The notes under the pieces were generated by a model, which was given only the letters and a program-made list of their open reading frames with translations, was not told the DNA's origin and did not search any database. DNA of 40,678 bases, from contig NZ_BJVJ01000054.1 of assembly GCF_007989085.1 (NCBI RefSeq), positions 1 to 40,678 of the forward strand, given 5' to 3'. This document shows positions 34,001 through 40,678 of the stretch, in pieces. The position numbers and the translations under genes are program-made. The stretch's first letter is position 1. Every line of letters starts with the position of its first letter. The stretch is from Pseudonocardia sulfidoxydans NBRC 16205. Lineage in GTDB: Bacteria; Actinomycetota; Actinomycetes; Mycobacteriales; Pseudonocardiaceae.

Positions 34001-34489
34001 GAAGTTGAAGCGGCGTTGCATGAGGCCGTCGGGCACGTTGGTGAGCGCGTGCAGGACGACGGCACCGGAGGAGACGGCGGCGATGGTGCCGGCGACCTCG
34101 CTCTTGAACACCATGCCGACGATCGGCGCCGTCGCGAGCGACAGCAGGGCCAGCCCGAGACCGGAGACGAAGGTGACCCAGAAGACGGTGTCGGCGGCGT
34201 CCTCGACGTCGCCCTCGCGCTGGATCAGCGCCCCGCGCAGTCCGCCCTCGGAGAACCCGAGGAGGAAGCCCATCAGGACGGTGCCGGCCGCGTAGAGGCC
34301 GATCTGTTCCGGGTCGAGGATGCGGGCGAGGATCAGCGTCTGGACGAACGAGACGACCTGCACGAGGCCGAGCGCGAGCGCCGACAGCATGGCGCCGCGC
34401 TTGAGCGTGCTGCCGAGTGTGGAGATGTCCGGGTCACTCGTCGCTTCCCGCGTGGTGGCGACGCTCGCCCGGTGCTTCCCGAGAGCCAC
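31100..34489 (-). CDS. Wzx-type polysaccharide flippase with ~620-residue disordered tail
   Basis: Residues 1-~500 are a polysaccharide-exporter (MOP/Wzx family) membrane protein with about 12-14 helices: STLKRGAMLSALALGLVQVV, the family-typical LARILDPEQIGLYA, GFSEGGLRGALIQREG and YRYGMSLAQLPSLVI. It should flip lipid-linked repeat units across the membrane. From ~508 the protein changes abruptly: an acidic run (DDEDDEDGDEDD), then roughly 600 residues rich in Pro, Ala, Gly, Lys, Ser and Thr with KQAPT and SPNGAPP repeats, ending in RPRPRPTPPDGNPQK. Typical Wzx proteins are 420-520 residues long. The frame is continuous with no frameshift sign. The tail is predicted to be cytoplasmic if the helix number is even. 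The GTG start at 34489 has a weak ribosome site. Confidence 0.88.
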   Translation of the reverse strand: MALGKHRASVATTREATSDPDISTLGSTLKRGAMLSALALGLVQVVSFVQTLILARILDPEQIGLYAAGTVLMGFLLGFSEGGLRGALIQREGDVEDAADTVFWVTFVSGLGLALLSLATAPIVGMVFKSEVAGTIAAVSSGAVVLHALTNVPDGLMQRRFNFKRRLIVDPTRVLGYAVVTIALAALGFGVWSMVIGNYVGIAIWLFLSWRYARWRPGVGKFSFPLWRQMAAYAAPLLVEGIVDRVRTAAETALIGRRLDANTLGQYRYGMSLAQLPSLVIVQIGSYVLFPAFSRLQSDPPRFARAVERALQVTWVGAAPFAGLMIAVGEPAVVVLLGEKWREAGVALMVMSGYGVGIALQAVGSEVVKAVGASKMLNWTTATSLVLGIGSLVALLPLGLIGVGIAMSITEIVVGIVVLILSRRVVKFSVGRLAWMLVPPAIAAAIAMAAVWWLDRNVFGADEHGVILGILLLILETIIFALIYLAVLTVIAPKLGRSLIGAVMNKVRRGGGDDEDDEDGDEDDNAGVGSGPRPTGPDRELVGAAPGASEMTIQLPPMTASGMIGLARQVISEGLDDATVQMRLIQPMPTVRSRNRSDRKLPLAPLPQRTSADDGRNATDETIVMKAVTPDGPSPAAAGPAPAGPVDAEKTVTTQAAGSSGSDLFAAPDDSSRDATVTSDGRRWSGQLESLRPTSGSDPAKGAAGKPDADEPDAAKFAAGKPDAAKSGAGKSGAGVPDAGKPGPAAPATSGPAARGDATSGAAKPGPAADPEATRAQAPVSPKQGADAEATTVTPSVTPPPPSGAAAPRRPSPRPRPTPRDDKAQPPGDSSATAKVPAAPGKPVQPPKATERPTEQKSAQPGKAPGPAPGTPAQAPADRPAPSPASGPADEETRKLAARPPQGPTKQGPAKQAPAKQTPTKQAPTKQAPTQNGPAPHRPGSNGVPSRTAGPGGTQVPPTGPKTAQPKPAGPSGTPQTPGRPNGTTPGGSPNGGGPSKGSPNSAPPRSSSPNGAPPRSSSPNGVPPTSGGLNGVPPTSGHPNGAPPTGTGSNGAQPRTPVQKGALPGTNGSRPNAANGNGRTDGTSRDGGTPRGSSAARDGGADENGSAPRRPSPRPRPRPTPPDGNPQK
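31351..31500 (-). repeat. 30-bp tandem repeats in the flippase tail (5 copies)
   Basis: Five imperfect 30-base units start at 31351, 31381, 31411, 31441 and 31471. On the minus strand each encodes a 10-residue unit such as PRSSSPNGAP or PPTSGGLNGV. Confidence 0.85.
31701..31787 (-). repeat. 15-bp tandem repeats in the flippase tail (about 6 copies)
   Basis: GTCGGGGCCTGCTTC-like units repeat every 15 bases from 31701. They encode Lys-Gln-Ala/Thr-Pro pentapeptides (KQAPT/KQAPA). Confidence 0.85.
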
Positions 34490-34582
34490 TCAGCACCGCC
34501 CTGCCGGAGCGACGACGGGACGGCCCACGGCCGTTCCACGTGCACTGGTCAACTCGGCATCCTCGGATCGCCTCGGCGAAGT

Positions 34583-34602
34583 GTTACCCCGAGCAGGGTA
34601 AC
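34583..34602. promoter_or_regulatory. Inverted repeat GTTACCC-N6-GGGTAAC
   Basis: A perfect 7-bp inverted repeat with a 6-base spacer lies between the GT4 and flippase genes, 94 bases upstream of the flippase start. It may be a weak terminator for the upstream gene or an operator for the flippase. Confidence 0.4.
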
Positions 34603-34650
34603 GGCGTGCCCGTTCGACGTTGCGACGGCCGGACCAACTCGCCGCGGGCG

Positions 34651-35787
34651 TCACCGCTTCCGGTGGTCGAGGTCCTGGTAGAGCCGGTCGAGGTTGCGCG
34701 CGGTGACGTCGGCGGCGAAGTGCTCCTCGACGCGGCGCCGGCCCGCGGCACCCATCTTGCGACGGACGGCGACGTCGCGCACGAGGGGTTCGAGGGCGTC
34801 GGCGAGCTTCTCGGGGTCCTGCACGGGCACGACGCGGCCGGTGACGCCGTCGTCGATCGCGCGGCCGATGTCGCCGACGTCGGTGCCGACGACGGGCAGG
34901 CCTCCGGCCATGGCCTCGAGGATCGACAGCGGCATGGCCTCCCACCAGGACGGGAGGCTGAAGATGTCGGCGGCGGCGTACTCGGCGGGCATGTCGGCGG
35001 GGTCGCGGGTGCCGAGCAGGGTGACCCAGGGCGGCAGGTTGTCGCGGACGGCGGCCTCGGCCTCGGGGCCTTCGTCGGGGGCGCCGCCGAGCAGGTGGAG
35101 CTCGTGGTCGGCGCCGCGTTCGCGCAGGATGCGGGAGGCCTCGACGAGGTCGAGGACGCCCTTGCGCGGGGTGAGCAGCCCGACGTAGAGGATGCGCGGC
35201 GGGTCGTTGGGGGCGCCGGGTTCGGGGACGCGGTCGAGCGGCACCCCGTTGTCGATCAGCGTGACCTTGCCCGCGGGCAGGACGTCGCGCAGCGCGGTCT
35301 CGCCGGCGGTCCAGACGGCGACGACGCTGTGTGCGGGCGCCATCGCCAGGCGCATGATCGCGCGCCGCAGCGGCGTCGTCAGCCAGGTCTGGATGTTGCC
35401 GCCGTGGGCGTGGACGACGACGGTGCAGCCGCGGCTGCGGCCGGCGAGGGCGAGCAGCCCGGCACGGACCACGGTGACGGCGGGCGCGAGCGCGGAGTGG
35501 ATGTGGACGACGTCGGCGCGGCGGCCGTGCTTGCGGACGTCGAGTGCGTCGCGCACGGTGCGGCCGATGTTGCCGGTGGTGAACTTGCCGCCCTCACGGA
35601 CGCCGGAGTGGGCGACGTTGAGCAGGCGGACGTCGTGGCGCTCGGCGAGCGCGCCGCCGCGCAGCATCTCCAGGAAGGTGGGGATGCCGCCACGGTCGGG
35701 GTAGGACTTGCCGACGAGCAGCACCCGCATCCGCCGCCCGGTCGGCTCGACGGCGGCCTCCGACGACGTGGTGTCCTGGGCACTCAT
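34651..35787 (-). CDS. Glycosyltransferase family 4, copy 1
   Basis: The 378-residue GT-B fold retaining glycosyltransferase has the acceptor-side N-domain MRVLLVGKSYPDRGGIPTFLE and VVHAHGGNIQTW. The donor-side C-domain has RILYVGLLTPRKGVLDLVEA and the E-x7-E-like motif SLPSWWEAMPLSILEAMAGGLPVVGTDVGDIG. It would use a nucleotide-diphospho-sugar to extend a lipid-linked saccharide on the cytoplasmic face. The ATG at 35787 overlaps the preceding GT2 stop by four bases, so the two are co-translated. The flippase follows 161 bases downstream on the same strand. Confidence 0.9.
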   Translation of the reverse strand: MSAQDTTSSEAAVEPTGRRMRVLLVGKSYPDRGGIPTFLEMLRGGALAERHDVRLLNVAHSGVREGGKFTTGNIGRTVRDALDVRKHGRRADVVHIHSALAPAVTVVRAGLLALAGRSRGCTVVVHAHGGNIQTWLTTPLRRAIMRLAMAPAHSVVAVWTAGETALRDVLPAGKVTLIDNGVPLDRVPEPGAPNDPPRILYVGLLTPRKGVLDLVEASRILRERGADHELHLLGGAPDEGPEAEAAVRDNLPPWVTLLGTRDPADMPAEYAAADIFSLPSWWEAMPLSILEAMAGGLPVVGTDVGDIGRAIDDGVTGRVVPVQDPEKLADALEPLVRDVAVRRKMGAAGRRRVEEHFAADVTARNLDRLYQDLDHRKR

Positions 35788-36818
35788 CGAGACACCCGTT
35801 CCTTCACGGCGTCGGCGACGCCCGTCCAGAAGCCGATGCCCCAGCCGATGTGCATGGCGAGGAACGCGGGCGCGACGTGGCGGCCGTCGCCGGGTTCGAG
35901 GGCGCGGGCGGTGCGGTGGGACGCGGCCGCGACGGCGGCGGCGTAGGGCGCGACGAGCACGGCGCCGAGCGCCGGGCGCTTGAGGGCGACGGCGGCGGCG
36001 CCGGCCAGGTAGGCGACGAACGCCGGCACCATGAGGTGGCGCGGGCGCATCGACCTCGGGTGCAGCAGCGCGACGGCGACCTTGCCGCGGCCGTAGCGGC
36101 GGTACTGCTCGTAGAGGTCGCGGACCGTCTGGCGGCTGTGCCAGCTGATCGTCATCGACGGGTCGAACAGCAGCTTGTGGCCGGCGAGGCGGAGCCGGTG
36201 GTCGAACTCGAAGTCCTCGTTGGCGACGAGGTTCTCGTCCCAGCCGCCGAGCTCGCGCACGAGCGCGGTCGGGTAGGCGCCGAACGGGATGTGGTCGACC
36301 TCCTGGCGTTCGGTGCCGTGGTGGTAGACCGACCCGCCGACGCCGAAGGGGCTGCCGAGGGCGGCGGCGATGGCACGGCCCTCGGGGGTGACGCCGCGAC
36401 CGTCCTTGCGGCCGCCGACCCCGCCCCACTCCCCCTCGCGCAGGAGTGCGACGGCGGTGGAGACGTAGTCGGCCGGGACCGTGGAGTGCGCGTCGACGCG
36501 GACGAGCCAGCGGCCGCGGGCGGCCGCGACGGCCATGTTCAGGGAGACGGGGATGCCGCCGCGGTCGTTGCGGTGGATCTCGATCCGGGGGTCCTCGGCG
36601 GCCATCGCGGCGACCTGGGCGGCGGTGTCGTCGCGGCTGCCGCCGTCGACGACCACGACGATCTGGAGGTTGCGATGGTCCTGGGCGCGGACGGACGCGA
36701 GGCAGGCTCCGATGAAGCCGGACTCGTCACGCGCGGGGACGAAGACGGTCACCAGGTCGCCCGCCGCGGCGGGTGTGGTCTCCGTCACGGTCTGCGCGAC
36801 CGTTTCCGGGTCTGTCAC
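35784..36818 (-). CDS. Glycosyltransferase family 2 with C-terminal membrane region (ExoA-like)
   Basis: The 344-residue transferase has TVFVPARDESGFIGACLASV, VVVVDGGSRDDT, the metal-binding VRVDAHSTV (DxH variant of DxD), GGVGGRKDGRG and NEDFEFDHRLRLAG with the catalytic ED. After residue ~255 there is a QYRRYGRGK motif and two or three hydrophobic segments that anchor it to the membrane. The architecture resembles succinoglycan ExoA. The GTG at 36818 is chosen for the GGTGGAG site just upstream; an ATG at 36908 would add a non-coding-looking extension. It is the first gene of the minus-strand operon with the GT4. A TACGGT -10-like hexamer lies at 36860-36855. Confidence 0.88.
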   Translation of the reverse strand: MTDPETVAQTVTETTPAAAGDLVTVFVPARDESGFIGACLASVRAQDHRNLQIVVVVDGGSRDDTAAQVAAMAAEDPRIEIHRNDRGGIPVSLNMAVAAARGRWLVRVDAHSTVPADYVSTAVALLREGEWGGVGGRKDGRGVTPEGRAIAAALGSPFGVGGSVYHHGTERQEVDHIPFGAYPTALVRELGGWDENLVANEDFEFDHRLRLAGHKLLFDPSMTISWHSRQTVRDLYEQYRRYGRGKVAVALLHPRSMRPRHLMVPAFVAYLAGAAAVALKRPALGAVLVAPYAAAVAAASHRTARALEPGDGRHVAPAFLAMHIGWGIGFWTGVADAVKERVSR

Positions 36819-37212
36819 GGACTCCACCTTCCGGCAGTTCGTCGGGGCGGCCCGACCGTACTCGGCAGCACCGACCGGGCGATCCCGGCCCCGACGCCGA
36901 CCTGGCACGTTGCCGCGGATCCGGCGACGACCTGCGGATTCGCCCGGGCCGGCCGCGCCGCGCCGCGCATACGGCCGATCGCCCGAACGGGTAGGCCGAA
37001 CGGTGTACGCCGGAGACCGACCGTGACTAGACCCCCACTGAAGGGGGCACCGACTAGCCCGATGGGTTGTTCAGGAACCGGAAGCAACATCCCCGGCGGT
37101 GAAACGTCTTTAGGGATAGCGGCGATGGCCGTCGTGAGTGCCCGGGTCGTGTGGACGTCGAAGACGCGCCGCACAGCAAGGGGGCCCGGAGCCTTCTCGA
37201 GGAGGAACGTAG
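36819..37212. promoter_or_regulatory. Divergent control region of two polysaccharide operons
   Basis: This 394-base region separates the minus GT2-GT4-flippase genes from the plus priming-transferase operon. It holds two CCGAACGG direct repeats (36983-36990, 36996-37003) and two GACTAG repeats (37025-37030, 37052-37057) flanking a CCCCC-ACTGAA-GGGGG hairpin (37032-37047). A further foldable segment (GTTGTTC with GAAGCAAC, 37066-37087) follows, with a less GC-rich stretch around 37101-37118. I see no convincing sigma-70 promoter for the plus operon. The region may form a structured 5' leader of over 150 bases. Confidence 0.5.
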
Positions 37213-38829
37213 TTGACCGAGGTATTCGATTCGGCGAAGCGTCCGACGGCACCGCCGACGGACCCGTCCGCCGGGGGGAGCACATCGGCGATGGGCAGGC
37301 ATGCGCGCGGGGGCAGCGCGGCTCGCAACAAGTTCACGGTCATCGTGAACAGCCTCGAGGTCGCCGCGCTCGTCGCGGTGGCCGCTCTGTCGGCGTGGCT
37401 GCTCGCGCCGCTGCCCGCCGTGGCCGTCACCGCCGCCATCGCGATCGGCGTCCTCGTGAGCCGTCGCAACGCCTGGCGCTTCGCCCTGTCCGTCCTCGAC
37501 GACCTGCCGGCCACCGCGCTGCTCGTCGCCGTACCGACGGTCCTGGCCGACGCCGTCCTCGTCCCGCTGGGCCTGGCGCGCCCGCTCGAGGTGCTGCTCA
37601 CCGGCGCCGCCGCGCTGGTCGCGCTCACCCTGGCCCGCACCGTGGCCTTCGCCGTCGTGCGTCGCCGCCGCAAGGACGGCCGTGACCACCTGCGCGCCCT
37701 GATCGTCGGTTCCGACGAGGCCGGCACCCGGCTGGGCAGCAGCCTCGACCACGGCCTGCAGTACGGCATCCGCGTCGTCGGGTTCGTCGACGACGACCGT
37801 CCCCTGCTCGCCGACCTCGGCCCGCAGCTCGGATCGGTCGAGCTGCTGCCGCAGCTGGTCGACGAGCACCGCATCGACGTCGTCCTGGTCACCTTCGGTG
37901 CCCACCGCGACGACGCCGTCGTCGACGCCGTGCGCGAGCTGACCGGCTCCGGCGCCGAGGTCTACGTCGTGCCGCGCATGTTCGAGCTGCACCAGCGCAA
38001 CAAGGTCTCGGAGATGGTCGACGGGATCCCGCTGCAGCGGCTGCGCCCGATCAGCCACCCCCGTGGCGCCTGGCGCATCAAGCGCGCGATCGACGTCACC
38101 GTCTCCGCCGTCGCGCTCGTCATGGTCAGCCCGGTGCTGGCCGTCATCGCCGCGGCCGTCCGCAAGGAGACCGGCCCGGGCGTCATCTTCAAGCAGGAGC
38201 GGATCGGCCAGCACGGCGTCCCGTTCACCCTGTTCAAGTTCCGCTCGCTGATCCCGGTCGGTGGCGAGGGCGACGTCCGCTGGAACATCGACACCGACAC
38301 CCGCCTGGGCCGCGTCGGCAAGTTCATCCGCGCCACCAGCCTCGACGAGCTCCCGCAGCTGGTCAACGTGCTCAAGGGCGACATGAGCCTGGTCGGCCCC
38401 CGCCCGGAGCGCGGCTACTTCGTCGAGCGCTTCAACGAGACGATCCCCGGCTACCGGTTCCGCCACCGCGTCCCCGTCGGTCTGACCGGCTACGCGGCGG
38501 TCCAGGGTCTGCGCGGCGACACCTCGATCCACCAGCGCGCGCACTTCGACAACCTGTACGCCGAGTCGTGGTCGGTCTGGCTCGACGTCAAGATCGCTTT
38601 CTGGACGATCTCGCAGCTGGTCCCGAAGCGTGCCCCCGAGGCGGTCCTGCCGGTGCCGTCCCCGCCCGCCGAGGTCCCGGCCCCGCCGGCCCCGATGGAC
38701 GACGCCCCCACCACGGTGCTGCCGCGGCTCCCGCAGCACACCAGCGTCCCCGACCCCGACGCTGTCCGCGACGCGCCCACCGCGGCGTCGCTCGAGATCA
38801 CCCACGAGATCACCCTTCCCCGTGACTGA
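37213..38829 (+). CDS. Polyprenyl-phosphate sugar-1-phosphate transferase (WbaP-type priming enzyme)
   Basis: The 538-residue protein would start repeat-unit synthesis by moving a sugar-1-phosphate from a UDP-sugar to undecaprenyl phosphate. The N-terminal part has about four membrane helices (45-150). A CoA-binding-like Rossmann region follows (ALIVGSDEAGT, VVGFVDDDRP, ~160-270), then the catalytic PHPT domain (KRAIDVTVSAVALVMVSPVLAVIA membrane hairpin, FKQERIGQHGVPFTLFKFRSL, ATSLDELPQLVNVLKGDMSLVGPRPE). A Pro-rich tail of ~60 residues ends the protein. The start is TTG at 37213 behind an AGGAGG site; no better start is available. It overlaps the following GT4 gene by eight bases. Confidence 0.92.
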   Translation: MTEVFDSAKRPTAPPTDPSAGGSTSAMGRHARGGSAARNKFTVIVNSLEVAALVAVAALSAWLLAPLPAVAVTAAIAIGVLVSRRNAWRFALSVLDDLPATALLVAVPTVLADAVLVPLGLARPLEVLLTGAAALVALTLARTVAFAVVRRRRKDGRDHLRALIVGSDEAGTRLGSSLDHGLQYGIRVVGFVDDDRPLLADLGPQLGSVELLPQLVDEHRIDVVLVTFGAHRDDAVVDAVRELTGSGAEVYVVPRMFELHQRNKVSEMVDGIPLQRLRPISHPRGAWRIKRAIDVTVSAVALVMVSPVLAVIAAAVRKETGPGVIFKQERIGQHGVPFTLFKFRSLIPVGGEGDVRWNIDTDTRLGRVGKFIRATSLDELPQLVNVLKGDMSLVGPRPERGYFVERFNETIPGYRFRHRVPVGLTGYAAVQGLRGDTSIHQRAHFDNLYAESWSVWLDVKIAFWTISQLVPKRAPEAVLPVPSPPAEVPAPPAPMDDAPTTVLPRLPQHTSVPDPDAVRDAPTAASLEITHEITLPRD

Positions 38830-39982
38830 CCGTTCGCTCCGCGTCCTGCAGATCATCGACACGTTCGCCTACGGGGGTGCCGAGCGGCTGCTCGCCACCC
38901 TCAACGGGGTCGCCCCCGACCTCGGGCTGCACATGTCGGTGGCCTCCCTCGCGCCACCGACCCCGGAACGTTCACTGAGCTTCCCGGTCCTGCAGGACGC
39001 GGGGCTCGATCCCAGCTACATCGGGATCAGGCTCATGCGCCAGCGCAACGCCGTCCCGCTGATCGCGAAGAAGATCCGCGAGTCGCGCGCCGACGTCGTG
39101 CACGCCCACCTGGGGACGTCGTCGGTCCTGGTGCCGCTCGCCGCCCGGCTGGCCAAGGTTCCGGTGCTGTCGACGCTGCACCACCTGCCCGCCCACGGCC
39201 GCGCCCTGCCGGCGCGGACCAAGGAGAAGCTCGCGATCCGCTCCGCGGGCCGCGGCCACTCCCTCATCTTCGTCTCCGAGGCCGCCCGCGCGGCCGCCGA
39301 GGCCATCCACGGCTCGCCCCGACCGTCGTGGCGGGTGCTGCACAACGGCGTCGACATGTCGTCGTTCCGTCCCGCCGCGGGTGGTGTCCCCGAGCCGCTG
39401 CCCGCCGACCTCGGCGTGCCGTCGGGCGTGCCGGTCGTCACGATCGTCGCCGCCCTGCGCAAGCCCAAGGGCCACGAGGTCGCGCTGCGGGCGTGGCCGT
39501 CGGTGCGCGAGCGCGTGCCGGGAGCGGTCCTGCTGATCGTCGGCGACGGCGAGCACCGCGCGACGCTGGAGTCGCTCGCGGGCGAGGGTGTCGTGTTCGC
39601 CGGCTCCCGCGACGACGTACCCGCCATCCTGCGCGGCTCGACGCTCGCTCTGCTGCCCTCCCTCACCGAGGCGCTGCCCACCGCCGTGATCGAGGCCGCC
39701 GCGAGCGGCCTGACCGCCGTCGCGACCACCGTCGGCGGCACCCCCGAGATCGTCGACGACGGCCGCACCGGCCTGCTCGTCGCCCCCGGTGACGCCACCG
39801 CGCTCGGTGACGCGGTCATCGCGCTGCTCACCGATGACGCACGCCGTGCGGAGCTCGGAGAGGCGGCCCGTAGACTCGCCGAGGATCGCTTCGACCTCCG
39901 CCGCTGGGCGGGTCGGCTGGCGGACCTGTACGACGACGCCCTCGCCGTGAAGGCGGCCGGTTCACGCCGGGTGCGCGTCTGA
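38822..39982 (+). CDS. Glycosyltransferase family 4, copy 2
   Basis: The 386-residue GT-B enzyme has RVLQIIDTFAYGGAERLLATL (Gly-rich acceptor loop), DVVHAHLGTSSVLVPLAA, a central VLHNGVDMSSF, VVTIVAALRKPKGHEVAL at the start of the C-domain and the donor motif LPSLTEALPTAVIEAAASGLTAVATTVGG. The first Glu of the E-x7-E pattern is in TEALPTAVIE. It probably adds the second or a later sugar after the priming transferase. The GTG at 38822 overlaps the end of the preceding gene by eight bases. A short hairpin and a 61-base gap separate it from the Wzz-like gene. Cytoplasmic, membrane-associated. Confidence 0.92.
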   Translation: MTDRSLRVLQIIDTFAYGGAERLLATLNGVAPDLGLHMSVASLAPPTPERSLSFPVLQDAGLDPSYIGIRLMRQRNAVPLIAKKIRESRADVVHAHLGTSSVLVPLAARLAKVPVLSTLHHLPAHGRALPARTKEKLAIRSAGRGHSLIFVSEAARAAAEAIHGSPRPSWRVLHNGVDMSSFRPAAGGVPEPLPADLGVPSGVPVVTIVAALRKPKGHEVALRAWPSVRERVPGAVLLIVGDGEHRATLESLAGEGVVFAGSRDDVPAILRGSTLALLPSLTEALPTAVIEAAASGLTAVATTVGGTPEIVDDGRTGLLVAPGDATALGDAVIALLTDDARRAELGEAARRLAEDRFDLRRWAGRLADLYDDALAVKAAGSRRVRV

Positions 39983-39985
39983 CCC

Positions 39986-40001
39986 CGTCCCACCTGGGAC
40001 G
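39986..40001 (+). other. Small hairpin after the GT4 gene
   Basis: CGTCCCA (39986-39992) and TGGGACG (39995-40001) are perfectly complementary, right after the GT4 stop. It is a weak terminator or processing signal that may lower expression of the next gene. Confidence 0.4.
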
Positions 40002-40043
40002 ACACGACCGACCGTCCTCACCGTCGACCCATAAGGAGGCGAC

Positions 40044-40678
40044 GTGAACGACCAGGGACTCAGTCGCAAGGCGTTGCTCGTGATCGCCGCGACCGGACTG
40101 GTCACCGCGCTCCTCGCCCTGCTCGTGACCCACCTCGTCGTCGGCTCCGCGCAGCCGACGTACCGCGCGACCACGCAGGTCGCCCTCGTGCCGGCGCCCA
40201 CGGTGCCCGCCGAGCAGGTGCCCTCGTACTGGGAGTCGCTGGCGGGCGGTCAGGCCGCGACCATCGGGGCGGAGGTCCTCAAGCAGACGCAGTGGCTGGC
40301 CCCCGCGGCGCAGGCCGCGAACGTCAGCCCGGCCGACGTCACCGTTACCGCTGCCGCCACCGCCAGCACCAGCCTCATCACCGTCACCGTGACGACGACG
40401 AGCCCCGAGGGCGCCGAGGCGGCCGCGACCGCGCTGGTCACGGCGGCGACGCCGACGGTCCAGCAGGTGTCGGGCCCGTACGTGCTCCAGGTCGCGCAGC
40501 CCGCCGCGGGAACGGCCGTCTCGGCCGGCATCCCCGAGGGCCAGCTGCTCATGGTCGTCTTCGCGGGTGGACTGTTCATCGGTGCCGGTGTGGCGCTGGT
40601 CGTGACCCGTGCGCGTGCGCGCCGGCAGGAGCCTGCCGCGGCCGAGCCCGCCCCCGCCCGCCGCGTGCCCCCGCCCCC
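40044..40678 (+). CDS. Wzz/YveK-like polysaccharide co-polymerase, 3' truncated by window end
   Basis: A GTG at 40044 with a textbook AAGGAGG site (40033-40039, 4-base spacer) opens a frame that stays open to the window edge (211 codons seen). After a short cytoplasmic start (VNDQGLSRK) there is a membrane helix at ~10-32. An extracytoplasmic region of ~135 residues rich in Ala, Thr and Val follows (YRATTQVALVPAPTVP, then a beta-strand-like TVTAAATASTSLITVTV), and a second helix at ~166-190. A basic, Pro/Ala-rich cytoplasmic tail then begins. The two-helix topology and operon position fit a chain-length regulator; whether a tyrosine-kinase domain follows cannot be seen. Confidence 0.75.
   Translation, partial: MNDQGLSRKALLVIAATGLVTALLALLVTHLVVGSAQPTYRATTQVALVPAPTVPAEQVPSYWESLAGGQAATIGAEVLKQTQWLAPAAQAANVSPADVTVTAAATASTSLITVTVTTTSPEGAEAAATALVTAATPTVQQVSGPYVLQVAQPAAGTAVSAGIPEGQLLMVVFAGGLFIGAGVALVVTRARARRQEPAAAEPAPARRVPPP

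Noticed and set aside
31049..34681. Plus-strand open frame of 1210 codons antisense to the flippase
   Set aside because: The minus frame encodes clear membrane helices and flippase motifs; the plus translation is a Gly/Arg shadow produced by the repetitive tail.
37074..37108. ECF-type promoter GGAAC...CGTC for the priming-transferase operon
   Set aside because: The GGAAC to CGTC distance is 26 bases, too long, and no GTT occurs at 18 bases.
37021..37120. Known riboswitch (cyclic di-GMP or cyclic di-AMP class) in the leader
   Set aside because: I could not match the conserved core of any riboswitch class by eye; only generic hairpins are present.

Overview
The window is very GC-rich with many GTG starts, an Rv2466c-type mycothiol-linked oxidoreductase and apparent leaderless genes. 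This points to an actinomycete. Pseudonocardia or another Pseudonocardiaceae is my best guess from general look, not from any search. No rRNA, tRNA, CRISPR array, insertion sequence or phage gene was seen.

Layout. 1-2132: the 3' end of a secreted-looking protein with a Pro/Ala tail, a strong hairpin terminator, an MBL-fold hydrolase, four 61-bp hairpin repeats and a 40-bp palindrome. 2133-10640: a housekeeping and accessory block with an AsnB-type amidotransferase coupled to an S9 peptidase, a membrane Ser/Thr kinase, an aldehyde dehydrogenase, a membrane protein of unknown function and a CBS-pair protein. 10657-11407: an Rv2466c homologue with an altered active site behind a SigR/SigH-like promoter. 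11513-16328: a sugar-modifying block with a C-methyltransferase, PIG-L deacetylase, NAD-dependent epimerase, RmlC-like epimerase and a second, apparently inactive methyltransferase paralogue; a perfect 50-bp palindrome sits between the two convergent epimerases. 16437-21138: aminopeptidase N with a coupled PAP2 phosphatase, a doubtful small ORF and a flavin monooxygenase.

21284-30810 is a surface-glycan block: a GNAT/FemAB-like transferase, a GalE-type epimerase, an inverted GT2, then a tightly coupled run of Gfo/Idh/MocA dehydrogenase, two DegT-type aminotransferases, a hexapeptide N-acetyltransferase and a second GT2, followed by a NodB deacetylase. The dehydrogenase/aminotransferase/acetyltransferase set resembles the Wbp/Wlb route to acetamido-amino sugars. 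31100-36818 (minus) is a GT2, a GT4 and a Wzx-type flippase with an enormous disordered tail. Divergent from it across a 394-bp control region, 37213-40678 (plus) is a WbaP-type priming transferase, a GT4 and the start of a Wzz-like co-polymerase that runs off the window. Together these outline a Wzx/Wzy-type polysaccharide pathway; no Wzy polymerase or ligase is visible here.

The most noteworthy items are: the two related long palindromes with compensatory changes; the flippase with a roughly 620-residue low-complexity tail; the CPWA active site of the Rv2466c homologue together with its SigR-like promoter; the methyltransferase paralogue lacking SAM and catalytic motifs; and micro-ORFs joined to glycan genes by GTGA stop/start overlaps. 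I found no system that I can call wholly new.
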